Assembly: GCF_026262505.1 (NCBI RefSeq)
Contig: NW_026529199.1
Location: 1 to 22,393 of the forward strand
Length of the DNA stretch: 22,393 bases
Direction of reading: 5' to 3'
From: Trichomonas vaginalis G3
Lineage: Eukaryota; Parabasalia; Trichomonadida; Trichomonadidae
Shown: in pieces, positions 1 through 7,389 of the stretch
Position numbering within the stretch: the stretch's first letter is position 1
How the letters are laid out: each line of letters opens with the position of its first letter
Translations under genes and position numbers: made by a program
The notes under the pieces: generated by a model
Told to the model about the DNA's origin: nothing
Databases searched by the model: none
Seen by the model: the letters and a program-made list of their open reading frames with translations, nothing else

Positions 1-53
1 AAATGTCATATGGTATGCACCCAGAAGCAATTGAACTCTATGACTCATTCGTG

Positions 54-398
54 TTATCTTAAACTCCTTGCATAACTGAACTTCAAAACTCCTGCAATAA
101 GTTTAACATTCATTAAGTTTTCTTCGTTATCCTTGTTTATTGTAGTATTTATGAGAGCATTTAACACTCCAGCTAATGTTTCCATCTTATATTCTACATT
201 ATTGTGAAATCTTATTTCGTGCTTCTTTCCATCTATTTCAAGCTCCATGAAATCTGTTTCATCTGTTATAACGAATGAAGCGATAGTATTGAAGTCAACC
301 ATTCTGAATGCAAGTGGCTCATTCTGTAGACCTAAGTTTGTTTGTAGCTTTACTGTCCCGTATTCGTTTGGGTCTGTACTTTGCAAATAGAACAACAT
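54..398 (-). CDS. Unidentified element protein, about 114 aa
   Basis: I do not recognise this protein. The open frame extends to an ATG at 431, but I prefer the ATG at 398: it leaves a 17-base AT-rich gap before the divergent start at 416 and follows a TTTTAAT-type upstream sequence like other starts here. The sequence alternates beta-like hydrophobic segments (around FRMVDFNTIASFVITDETD) with a helical segment near ETLAGVLNALIN, so a small beta-rich virion protein is possible but is only inference. It forms a divergent pair with the fibre-region gene. Confidence 0.55.
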   Translation of the reverse strand: MLFYLQSTDPNEYGTVKLQTNLGLQNEPLAFRMVDFNTIASFVITDETDFMELEIDGKKHEIRFHNNVEYKMETLAGVLNALINTTINKDNEENLMNVKLIAGVLKFSYARSLR

Positions 399-415
399 TT
401 TATTCTCATTAAAAT
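399..415. promoter_or_regulatory. Shared spacer of a divergent gene pair
   Basis: Only 17 AT-rich bases separate the two preferred start codons. On the plus strand the start at 416 is preceded by TTTTATTCTCATTAAAATATG, with the T-run then TAT-C spacing seen at other starts in the window. Promoter function is inferred from position and motif. Confidence 0.35.
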
Positions 416-1104
416 ATGAGTATAGCTGCATATGCGTATGAAGCTGACAGAGCTAAACGTTTATATTTTGGTCAATACTCTCTCACACTTACTGACAAAT
501 ATATTGTTATCAGTGATGGAAATACCGAGAAATACATAACATGGAAGGACTATGAAAAGTTTGACCCTATTTTAACTCCATGTACAATGCCATTCATTGT
601 AAATGGTGAAGTTGTCATGAAGAACGACACAACAGTATATAAGTCTGTTATGAAGCGTTAGAATATATGTTGAATTATAATCCCGAAAGATTTGACCCAA
701 GCACTACACCATGTGCAATGCCTTTTATTAAGGACGGTGAAATCGTAAGAGTTCCGGATTCAACGGTTTATACTGCTGTTCAAAACAGTTTACAAAACAT
801 TTTAGCGAATATCTTTAATTCAGAAACTACAGAAATAAAATTACCATATATAACAGATGCTAAAGAAATTAAATCAAAAACGACAACATTATTTACGTCA
901 CTTAATGATTTAATGACTTATATCATTAATATTCCTGCACCAACTACAGCATTTGATCCAAACTCGACGGTTTGCAGTGTACCTTTCATAAAGTCGCAAA
1001 CGGACTCTTTGAGTCCTGAAGGTCTTTCAGACCGAAGCGACCAGGGCGAAGCCCATGACAGTTCATTAATTACTTTAAGGGATTCAACAGTAATGAATCA
1101 TTAA
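416..1104 (+). pseudogene. Fibre-region coding sequence with three FDP...PFI repeats (broken)
   Basis: This stretch encodes a motif three times: FDP-x-x-T-x-C-x-x-PFI followed by a short linker and D-(S/T)-T-V. The repeats lie near 567-645, 688-773 and 952-1095. The third repeat is longer because a GC-rich palindromic element (1002-1054) sits between PFI and DSTV. I do not recognise the protein family. Its position directly ahead of the phage-type tail-fibre gene on the same strand suggests a structural partner or fibre base, but that is inference. The coding sequence is not continuous (about one break). Confidence 0.5.
1002..1054 (+). repeat. GC-rich multi-hairpin palindromic element, copy 1
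   Basis: Three short hairpins follow one another: GGACTC-TTT-GAGTCC (1002-1016), GGTCT-TTC-AGACC (1021-1033) and GGGC-GAA-GCCC (1044-1054), then ATG. The last hairpin with its ATG flank is shared with the copies near 9.9, 10.1, 13.6, 15.1 and 19.7 kb. It lies within coding sequence and is read as ...QGEAHD. Confidence 0.8.
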
Positions 1105-1115
1105 AGGCGTCATTA

Positions 1116-3689
1116 ATGAAAATCATTGATTTTAACTCATTCACGAATACATATAATTCATTCATTAATGTTTCATATGCTTCTAAAGAAGGTGAGCCAA
1201 AAACTATCGATAAAGCGGTGTATGAAATAAAAGCATCAACGACGAAATTGAATTCGTTAACTTTTGACGGTGATAGTTTCGTTAATGACATAACATCGGG
1301 GAAAACAATTTTAACGAAAGAATATTTAAAATCTCATGTTAGTGAGTTCGTTGAAATTGAAAAAGAAGGTGGAATTAAGTTCGATCCACTGAATTTCATT
1401 TTCAGCTTAGCGAATGCGGGTGTTAGTTTCGCTGAATGGACAACTATACAGAGTGAAATAAATGCAATATGGACGTTTTTGGGGTCAAAAGCGGGAATGG
1501 GTGAGCTTGTAAATGCTGCAAGAACATTAGGTGAAACAGGAAATTTTGTAGATGGTTTTAAAAGACTTGTTTCAAATGTTTTAACAAACACAAAGAAATT
1601 ATTTAGATATACCATACATAACGGACGGATTTTCGAACAGGTAGCAACAAACCCTCCGGTTATGGCTGCGTTGATGATGGTTAGAGATATAAAACCACGT
1701 AACGACGGGAACGAAGAACATGAACAACAGAGCCCAACGGGCTCAGAGCCACATAGTGGCGAGGATACTGGTCGGGTTATTCAAGACATTAAAAACGTGT
1801 ATCCTGAAGTTATTGATTTATTTAGAGGAGTTAATGATTCAATTTCAAAACATTCTATAACCCTCGATGAAGAGAATAAATTAACAGATTATATATTCGT
1901 CATTATTGCAGAACTAATGAAGAGAATAAATGAAAAAGGAATTGGTGATATCATTAATGTCAGCGATGTAATGATGAAAAGAAATTTTGACTCATTATTT
2001 ACAAAACCGAAAACAGAATATAGTCTTTATGACGTAATTACCGAATTAATGAAAAAGATTAATGATAATAAGAGTTCTGGCGGAAGAGTTGAATTAGAAG
2101 TGAATGATGTTAATGAGAAATTAGCCGAAAAAGCAGATAAAAACCACGTTCATTATATAACTTCAGACGAACAGATTATAACGGACTACCATGGATATTT
2201 AACACGAAGTGATGAAGCGAAGACAAAAAATGTTAATGAAAGAAGATATAAATACATTCGTGCTAAAGGTTATGACATAAGCTGTACTGTACAGTATGAC
2301 ACAGGTAAAGCACCAGAAGCATTTGGTTATACCGGTGAAATTTATGCCTCTACTTTCAATGTTAACGGTGTATTAGTTGAACCAAGATTTACTTTGAGAG
2401 TTAAGTCAAAAATAACTTTTGAAGATGCTATTAAAAGTAAAGCTGACAAAACAGAACTTGACGCAACGAACAAAGTTTTGAAATCTCATAAACACAATAT
2501 CTCCGATATAAATGAACTTCAAGCTACATTAGACAGTAAAGCCGACAAGAACCATACACATAAATCCTTCACTACTGTTAGAGCAGACGACATAATATTG
2601 AACTTTGACCTTGGTTCAAGTGCACCATTAGAAAATCCAAGTACAAGCGTAAAAGATACTCTTAACAATTTAGATAAGAGTTGCAGGAATACCGAAGATC
2701 ATGCCAGAAACTTTGAAGCATATGAACTACCAGCAATGTTAGATAAGAAAGCCGACAAGAACCATACACATAAATCCTTCACTACTGTTAGAGCAGACGA
2801 CATAATATTGAACTTTGACCTTGGTTCAAGTGCACCATTAGAAAATCCAAGTACAAGCGTAAAAGATACTCTTAACAATTTAGATAAGAGTTGCAGGAAT
2901 ACCGAAGATCATGCCAGAAACTTTGAAGCATATGAACTACCAGCAATGTTAGATAAGAAAGCCGACAAAACTTATGTGGATGCAGAACTAACAAAGAAAT
3001 TTTCGAAACCAGATACAATGACATTTACAACAGAAATTATAAATGGTGAACCAACAACTCCATTTGAATTTATTAGAGGTCTTCAACCAGAAACTTTTGA
3101 ATTTTTCTTGGATAATTCTATTGAACTAACATTACATTATAAAAGTGGAACAAATGCAACATTTCATCCGGGAGATACATTCCAAATGGTATTTAATGAC
3201 ATAAGTTCTTTAGAATATGTTTATAGAGTTATGAGCATATATGATTTAATATATCCTATAGGAGCTGTTTATACGTCTATGAATCCAATAAATCCAAACA
3301 CTTTATTTGGTGGTAGATGGTATGAAATAGTTGACAGTTTTCCATTCTACACTAATACGCAGTCAATGAAGATGGGAGGTTCAAAGAAAATCGGTATTGA
3401 AAACCTTCCTTCACATATGCATAGGTTCAGTGGAAGAACATCTGTGGAAGGAAACCATTCACATTCAATAACAAAAAGAGGTTATATAAATCTTGCAGCG
3501 GGTTCGAATAGACAGGGAATGAATAGATATGATATCTCAGATGACCCCAAAGATGTTAGCACAGGTATTTTCTGTGGAACTGCAGGAAATCATACACATG
3601 TTGTAGCTGGTATTACAGACCCAGCAGGTAATGGAAAAGATTATATGCCTCCTTATATAACAATGCACGCTTGGATACGAGTTGGTTAA
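1116..3689 (+). CDS. Phage-type tail fibre / receptor-binding protein
   Basis: An 857-residue protein likely to act as a virion spike or fibre. The middle carries repeated KADKNHVH / KADKNHTH units of the kind seen in bacteriophage tail fibres, including a perfectly duplicated 70-residue unit. The C-terminal part begins near IYPIGAVYTSMNP with a GGRW box and ends in PPYITMHAWIRVG, which resembles phage tail-collar/fibre-tip domains (T4 gp12/gp37-like). Several HxH motifs (SHMH, NHSH, NHTH) match the metal-binding HxH pattern of T4 fibre tips. The N-terminal third has no recognised domain and carries a palindromic insert at 1730-1760. The ATG at 1116 is the first in frame; the integrase follows 19 bases downstream on the same strand. 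Fibre architecture is confident; the receptor and its attachment to the capsid are unknown. Confidence 0.85.
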   Translation: MKIIDFNSFTNTYNSFINVSYASKEGEPKTIDKAVYEIKASTTKLNSLTFDGDSFVNDITSGKTILTKEYLKSHVSEFVEIEKEGGIKFDPLNFIFSLANAGVSFAEWTTIQSEINAIWTFLGSKAGMGELVNAARTLGETGNFVDGFKRLVSNVLTNTKKLFRYTIHNGRIFEQVATNPPVMAALMMVRDIKPRNDGNEEHEQQSPTGSEPHSGEDTGRVIQDIKNVYPEVIDLFRGVNDSISKHSITLDEENKLTDYIFVIIAELMKRINEKGIGDIINVSDVMMKRNFDSLFTKPKTEYSLYDVITELMKKINDNKSSGGRVELEVNDVNEKLAEKADKNHVHYITSDEQIITDYHGYLTRSDEAKTKNVNERRYKYIRAKGYDISCTVQYDTGKAPEAFGYTGEIYASTFNVNGVLVEPRFTLRVKSKITFEDAIKSKADKTELDATNKVLKSHKHNISDINELQATLDSKADKNHTHKSFTTVRADDIILNFDLGSSAPLENPSTSVKDTLNNLDKSCRNTEDHARNFEAYELPAMLDKKADKNHTHKSFTTVRADDIILNFDLGSSAPLENPSTSVKDTLNNLDKSCRNTEDHARNFEAYELPAMLDKKADKTYVDAELTKKFSKPDTMTFTTEIINGEPTTPFEFIRGLQPETFEFFLDNSIELTLHYKSGTNATFHPGDTFQMVFNDISSLEYVYRVMSIYDLIYPIGAVYTSMNPINPNTLFGGRWYEIVDSFPFYTNTQSMKMGGSKKIGIENLPSHMHRFSGRTSVEGNHSHSITKRGYINLAAGSNRQGMNRYDISDDPKDVSTGIFCGTAGNHTHVVAGITDPAGNGKDYMPPYITMHAWIRVG
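1730..1760 (+). repeat. Double-hairpin palindromic element, copy 2
   Basis: GAGCCC-AAC-GGGCTC (1730-1744) followed by GCCAC-ATA-GTGGC (1748-1760). Both loops are 3 nt. It sits in frame in the fibre gene and encodes a hydrophilic SPTGSEPHSGE stretch. The second stem is the GCCGC/GCGGC stem of other copies with a compensated base pair. Confidence 0.75.
2541..2960 (+). repeat. Perfect 210-bp tandem duplication in the fibre gene
   Basis: Bases 2541-2750 and 2751-2960 appear identical by direct reading, giving a 70-residue unit that starts ADKNHTHKSF and ends AMLDKK. The next base run (from 2961) begins a third partial start, GCCGACAA. Perfect identity implies a recent duplication or ongoing gene conversion that lengthens the fibre shaft in frame. 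Confidence 0.97.
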
Positions 3690-3708
3690 ACTCTTTAACT
3701 TTACATAA

Positions 3709-4794
3709 ATGAGCTTGAAAGAAGTATTCGAACAACATCCATGGAGGTCATTTAAGAAGTTCAATGAAGCTGCAAAGAGTTCGGGATTTACTAACAGAGC
3801 TGAAGTGAAAAGGTTCTTTGACAAAAATGTTGTACATCAAACAAAAATAAACCCTTACGACTACTTTTTACCAATTTACTCCAACACTCCTGACGCATAC
3901 CAATTTGACACTCTCATTCAAAGCAGAAAAGGAAGACATAAACCATTCCTCATCTTCATTAATGTTAACACTCGCAAAGCTTTTGCGTATATAATGAGAA
4001 ATAAAGGAACTCATGAAGTGTTAAGAGTTTTACAAATGTTTGTAGCAGAACATAACCCAAGTACTTTAACATCAGACCAAGACGGTGCATACCTCAGCAA
4101 CGAAATCACAGAATTTCTCATTAAGCATAACATAACTCACTACACTACTGAAGACCATAACCATAACATACTCGGCATCATAAACCGCTTCATAAGGACT
4201 CTCAGAGATTTAAACCAAGAGCGAGACTTTACCGAAGAAACAATGAAACATTTCATCGAAGTTTACAATTCCTCAACACATTCTACAACAGGACATACAC
4301 CAAATTCAATGACACAACAACAAGAAGAAAAGTATATACAAAAGAAACGAAGCCAAACACAAAATATCAGAAATTCAACACAATTTACCCTCATTCCTGG
4401 TACAAAAGTTCGTGTAGTTCTTGACGACAAACCGTTGACAAAGAAACGTTTAAGGTTAAGTCGAAATTATTATATCGTAGACTCTACGCAAGGTAATGGA
4501 TATCTTATAAAAGCTGCTGACGACTCCATAGCATTTTACCCTCGACATAAATTAGTCGAAAGTAGTAATGGCAAACTTGCTGAAACCATTGACGAAGCAA
4601 AGCGAGGAGTGGTTATTGAAATACTTGGCTATAACATAAACGATGACACTTATAAAGTAAGATATGAAGGAGGCGTTGAAGATGTTATACCATCTAAGAA
4701 CTTGAGAGAGTCAAAGCCAACACATCTGGGACCATTAGAGCGGGAGTACTGGAAAGACAAAAATATGCCAGAAAGAATAAGAAAATTCTTCTAA
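3709..4794 (+). CDS. Retroviral-type (rve) integrase of Maverick/Polinton
   Basis: A 361-residue integrase expected to insert the element's linear DNA into host chromosomes. The central RNase H-like core runs roughly over residues 50-200: beta strand with YQFDTLIQ, a strand near FLIFINVNTRKAFAYIM, LTSDQDGAY, and the helix GIINRFIRTLRDLN followed by a VYNSSTHSTTGHTPNSM tail typical of rve enzymes. After a basic linker, the C-terminal part (residues 250-340) contains a small beta barrel and a chromo-like DTYKVRYEGGVEDVIPSKNL segment, as in Polinton integrases. The frame reads openly over the expected length. The start follows TTTACATAAATG. Gene 5' neighbour is the fibre gene; the HNH gene follows. 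Confidence 0.92.
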   Translation: MSLKEVFEQHPWRSFKKFNEAAKSSGFTNRAEVKRFFDKNVVHQTKINPYDYFLPIYSNTPDAYQFDTLIQSRKGRHKPFLIFINVNTRKAFAYIMRNKGTHEVLRVLQMFVAEHNPSTLTSDQDGAYLSNEITEFLIKHNITHYTTEDHNHNILGIINRFIRTLRDLNQERDFTEETMKHFIEVYNSSTHSTTGHTPNSMTQQQEEKYIQKKRSQTQNIRNSTQFTLIPGTKVRVVLDDKPLTKKRLRLSRNYYIVDSTQGNGYLIKAADDSIAFYPRHKLVESSNGKLAETIDEAKRGVVIEILGYNINDDTYKVRYEGGVEDVIPSKNLRESKPTHLGPLEREYWKDKNMPERIRKFF

Positions 4795-4869
4795 ACTTTT
4801 TCATTAGATGTAAATCAGACATGAATGAGAACAGTCATGGAATTATTAATGTTTTCATAAATTTACACC

Positions 4870-4968
4870 AAAAATAATGTTTAGGTGAAGAGGTGAGATG
4901 TCACCCGTTTTTTCACCTCTTTTCTCACCTCAGCCGCTAAGCGGCGAGACCCAAAGGGTCTTGAATTT
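4870..4968 (+). repeat. GGTGA/TCACC palindromic element, copy A
   Basis: This reads AAAAATAATGTTTAGGTGAAG, then AGGTGAGATGTCACC, then two T-runs each followed by TCACC, and ends in TTGAATTT. The same order occurs at 5774-5862 and 18977-19044, and inverted at 6886-6978. Here a 29-bp double hairpin (4932-4960) interrupts it just before TTGAATTT. The 249-base spacer between integrase and HNH gene is mostly this element; upstream, TGTAAAT and ATTTACA (about 4810-4867) form a weak inverted repeat. Confidence 0.85.
4932..4960 (+). repeat. Double-hairpin palindromic element, copy 3 (filled site)
   Basis: GCCGC-TAA-GCGGC, GA, then GACCC-AAA-GGGTC. The surrounding repeat copy at 5774-5862 reads straight from CTCACCTC into TTGAATTT, so the 29 bases are a precise insertion relative to that empty site. 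This copy is in non-coding DNA. Confidence 0.85.
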
Positions 4969-5043
4969 GTCATGATTTCATCGTAGAAAACTCATGAAAA
5001 CAATTTATTTTTAAAACAATATATTTTTTTTATTTTATTTGAA

Positions 5044-5628
5044 ATGTACGCTGAGTTTGTTGGAGAAGACCGTTGGGAAACTTGTTTGTTAGATGAGAAA
5101 TATGAAATTCACTGTTGTGAGTTATTTGAAGTCAGAAACAAAAAGACAAAAAGAGTTTTAAGCGAATGGGAGCGAAATGACGGATATGCTGATATGAAGA
5201 TGGGTGGAAAACACTATCTTAAACATGTTGTCATTGCAACTCATTTTATACTGAATCCTAACAATTTACCTTTTGTAGACCATATAAACCATATAAGAAA
5301 CGACAATAGACTTGAAAACTTACGTTGGGTCACTTATTCTGAAAACAATAAGAACAAAGGTAGATTTAGAGATATTGTATTCGAATTTGTCGACGAACTA
5401 GAAGATGAAACAATTGAAATTACAGACTATGGCAAGCATACGTTTGAGTTTTACTACTATAGCGAAGAACAAGACTCTTTCTACTTTTATACCGGCGTAA
5501 ACTATAGGAAATTACAAGTATATTTTACTAAGGCGGGCTATGCTTATGTAAACACTAGAGATACAGATGGAAAATACGTTCGAATACTTCTTAACAAATT
5601 CAAGAAGCTATATGGCATACCATTTTAA
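5044..5628 (+). CDS. NUMOD4/HNH homing-type endonuclease
   Basis: A 194-residue nuclease. Residues 1-70 resemble NUMOD4 (GDRW-type start, EVRNKKTKRVLSE, GYADMKM). The HNH motif follows at about 77-105: FVDHINHIRNDNRLENLRWV with the SENNKNKG tail typical of HNH_3 enzymes. Residues 120-190 form a further domain (IEITDYGKHTFEF ... DTDGKYVRILLNKF) that recurs as a separate protein at 18563-18889. The family cuts DNA and often spreads by homing. The gene is bracketed by direct copies of the GGTGA element (4870 and 5774), so it may have moved as a cassette. The start is preceded by TATTTTTTTTATTTTATTTG, shared with the 18889 start. Confidence 0.88.
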   Translation: MYAEFVGEDRWETCLLDEKYEIHCCELFEVRNKKTKRVLSEWERNDGYADMKMGGKHYLKHVVIATHFILNPNNLPFVDHINHIRNDNRLENLRWVTYSENNKNKGRFRDIVFEFVDELEDETIEITDYGKHTFEFYYYSEEQDSFYFYTGVNYRKLQVYFTKAGYAYVNTRDTDGKYVRILLNKFKKLYGIPF

Positions 5629-5679
5629 AACAATATATTTTTACATATATTAAATGCTTCAGGTTGAAAGAATATGGTG

Positions 5680-5695
5680 GAGCCAAAAGTGGCTC
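5680..5695 (+). repeat. Single GC-rich hairpin, possible partial palindromic element
   Basis: GAGCCA-AAAG-TGGCTC, a 6-bp stem with a 4-nt loop in the spacer after the HNH gene. It resembles one half of the double-hairpin family but lacks a second hairpin. Confidence 0.5.
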
Positions 5696-5740
5696 GACCT
5701 CAAAACAAACATTTTATGAGCTTACAAAGGGTGTTATGAA

Positions 5741-5790
5741 TGAATTCAGCAACATACATCCTGACCTCATTCATTTTGTTGCTAAATTCA
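5741..5790 (+). repeat. Inverted repeat abutting GGTGA element B
   Basis: TGAATTCAGCAACA (5741-5754) and TGTTGCTAAATTCA (5777-5790) pair at 13 of 14 positions around a 22-nt loop. The right arm recurs as TGAATTTAGCAACA near 6958-6971 beside copy C, so it belongs to a longer inverted repeat enclosing the gene at 5927-6889. Confidence 0.8.
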
Positions 5791-5862
5791 GTAAAAATAA
5801 TGTTTAGGTGAAGTGGTGAGATGTCACCTGTTTTTTCACCTGTTTTCTCACCTCTTGAATTT
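5774..5862 (+). repeat. GGTGA/TCACC palindromic element, copy B
   Basis: Same architecture as copy A but without the hairpin insertion: GTTTAGGTGAAGTGGTGAGA, TCACCTG, T-run TCACCTG, TCTCACCTC, TTGAATTT. Its left flank (TTTTGTTGCTAAATTCAGTA) is shared, inverted, with copy C, making an imperfect inverted repeat of about 90 bp around the next gene. Confidence 0.85.
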
Positions 5863-5868
5863 CCTTAA

Positions 5869-5926
5869 GATAGAAAAAATAATGTTAGTTTTATTTTATT
5901 TATTTTTTTATTTTGTATGTAAAGAT
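5869..5926 (+). promoter_or_regulatory. T-rich leader of the coiled-coil gene
   Basis: AGAAAAAATAATGTTAGTTT followed by TTATTTATTTTTTTAT and TTTGTATGTAAAG. It matches nearly the whole leader of the KilA-N gene (7853-7913), including the GTATGTAA just before the start, so the two genes probably share control. An open frame runs back through this stretch to 5813, but those codons are leader-like. Confidence 0.55.
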
Positions 5927-6889
5927 ATGATTTCAACAATCGGCACAACAACAATTCAAGCCGCGAACGGCGGGACTCTGTCCACTACAGCACCAAACTC
6001 GTTAGTTATGAATCCTACGTCAATGTTGGTAGAAATGAAAAGCTTCATTCCTTCTTCATATACTTTCGAAACAGAAATCCAGAAGATAAAGCAAGAACTT
6101 TTAACAAGTAATTTAGACTGTAGTGCGAAAGATGAAACAAATGAACAATATCTTTATGAAATGCAGGACATTATTGACCATTTGCCTAAACTACCTGAAA
6201 TCCAACAACAAAAACTAACCATTCCTGAATTCGACGAAATTGAAGTGAAACCAACTGATTCAGTAGAAATAAAGAAGTTCATACGAAAGGTAAATTATGA
6301 ATTCCTTGGTTTTCATTGCAACCATAAGGTTATGGACAAAGATTGCGATATGGTATATAAGAATGTTTCTGACATATATAAATCTGGGGAGTTTAAGACT
6401 TACGATAACTTTGTTTCATTAGTTGCAAAATGTGTTTGGGAAATAAGAGATAAAGATAGAAGAGGCAAAGTATGGAACGAACAAATAAGACCCGCTATGT
6501 TTGAGATGAAGAAAACCATTGACGCCTTAGTTGTTCTAGCAGGTAAGGTTTCAGAATATAACGCAAAAATGAACCCACAATGTTCAAAATGTAAAGCAGC
6601 AATGAGGAAATATAACTACTCAGTCAAAGAGATAGAACGTATGAGAAACGACTATGCAGACTTAAAGAAAGAAGCAGAAAAGCCAGCAGAAGATAAAATG
6701 AACATGTTAGAATTTCTTAATAAAAATTATCCAACAGCAGAAGATTTCCTTCTATCTGACGTCAAGAAGAAGTATAAAGAAACTTTCGGCATTGTTAAAA
6801 CATTCGATGTACTGACAGAAGAAATAGAAGCTACGAAATTGTTTAGAATTTCAAATATACATCGTACAATTCATGTGAAACGCTTGTGA
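5927..6889 (+). CDS. Unidentified coiled-coil protein with paired cysteines
   Basis: About 320 residues from the ATG at 5927, chosen because codons upstream to 5813 run through an AT-rich leader and the palindromic element. I do not recognise the family. The N-terminus is Thr/Ser-rich, the centre contains HCNHKVMDKDC, PQCSKCKAAM suggests a small zinc site or disulphide, and a charged helical segment (VKEIERMRNDYADLKKEAEK) looks coiled-coil. The C-terminus (ETFGIVKTFDVLTEEIEATK ... HRTIHVKRL) could be a winged-helix-like DNA-binding end. Its leader matches that of the KilA-N gene, hinting at a regulatory role. Inverted copies of the GGTGA element flank it, one starting at its stop codon. Confidence 0.65.
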   Translation: MISTIGTTTIQAANGGTLSTTAPNSLVMNPTSMLVEMKSFIPSSYTFETEIQKIKQELLTSNLDCSAKDETNEQYLYEMQDIIDHLPKLPEIQQQKLTIPEFDEIEVKPTDSVEIKKFIRKVNYEFLGFHCNHKVMDKDCDMVYKNVSDIYKSGEFKTYDNFVSLVAKCVWEIRDKDRRGKVWNEQIRPAMFEMKKTIDALVVLAGKVSEYNAKMNPQCSKCKAAMRKYNYSVKEIERMRNDYADLKKEAEKPAEDKMNMLEFLNKNYPTAEDFLLSDVKKKYKETFGIVKTFDVLTEEIEATKLFRISNIHRTIHVKRL

Positions 6890-6978
6890 AAAAAGAGGTG
6901 AAAAAAGAGGTGAGAAAAGAGGTGAGATGTCACCACTTCACCTAAATTATATTTTTACTGAATTTAGCAACAAAATTC
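6886..6978 (-). repeat. GGTGA/TCACC palindromic element, copy C
   Basis: Inverted relative to copies A, B and D. It begins at the stop codon of the coiled-coil gene with repeated GAGGTGA units, then GATGTCACCACTTCACCTAA, then TTTTACTGAATTTAGCAACA. In the direction of the upstream gene this equals the arrangement of copy D downstream of the gene at 19045-19560. Confidence 0.85.
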
Positions 6979-7176
6979 TGAGTAAAATAATTTTTAGGGC
7001 TTGTGTCAAACCGTTGAGTTTTCACAAAATTTAAAAAAATAACGTTTACCATGTGAAACGTTTTAAACATTATTTTAGGTCAAAGCTTCCACGAGAGAAA
7101 AGATTCCTCATTCGCTAAGGATTCCAAAAATGAAAAAATCGTTGATTTCGGCTGAGAAAAAACGGCAAAAACCCTT

Positions 7177-7250
7177 CTTCCACGGGAACAAAGAAATAAA
7201 GAAGAAATAAAGAAGAAATAAAGTAAATTTTTTATTTATTCCCGTGGAAG
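7177..7250. repeat. 12-bp stem hairpin around GAAATAAA repeats
   Basis: CTTCCACGGGAA (7177-7188) pairs perfectly with TTCCCGTGGAAG (7239-7250). The 50-nt loop contains three tandem GAAATAAAGAA-type units. A related CTTCCACG occurs at about 7086. It lies just downstream of the tRNA-like unit on the minus strand. Confidence 0.85.
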
Positions 7251-7300
7251 ATAGAGCACTTTTATGACACTTTTTATTCACGACAAACAAGACAAACAAA

Positions 7301-7315
7301 GAAAATAAGAAAATA
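7301..7315 (-). terminator. Pol III-type T-run terminator
   Basis: On the minus strand TATTTTCTTATTTTC begins directly after the last base of the tRNA-like unit, giving two runs of four T, the usual RNA polymerase III stop signal. Confidence 0.6.
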
Positions 7316-7389
7316 CGGCGCCGTCGCGGTTCGAACCACAGACCTTGACCCCTCCATAACACCACCTTAGACCACTGTGCTACGTAGCC
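7316..7389 (-). tRNA. tRNA-like gene or tRNA relic (anticodon not assignable)
   Basis: On the minus strand this 74-nt unit has an A box TAGCACAGTGG and a B box GGTTCGAACC, spaced 45 bases apart as in a normal tRNA. The acceptor arms GGCTACG and CGGCGCC pair at five of seven positions, and a T-run terminator follows at once. However, the T stem pairs poorly and I cannot build a proper anticodon stem, so the anticodon is not called. It is best read as a degraded tRNA or a tRNA-derived Pol III unit. Chance occurrence of both boxes at exact spacing plus acceptor pairing and terminator is unlikely. Confidence 0.6.

Noticed and set aside
5813-5926. Extended N-terminus of the coiled-coil protein
   Set aside because: These codons lie in the GGTGA element and a T-rich leader that matches another gene's leader.
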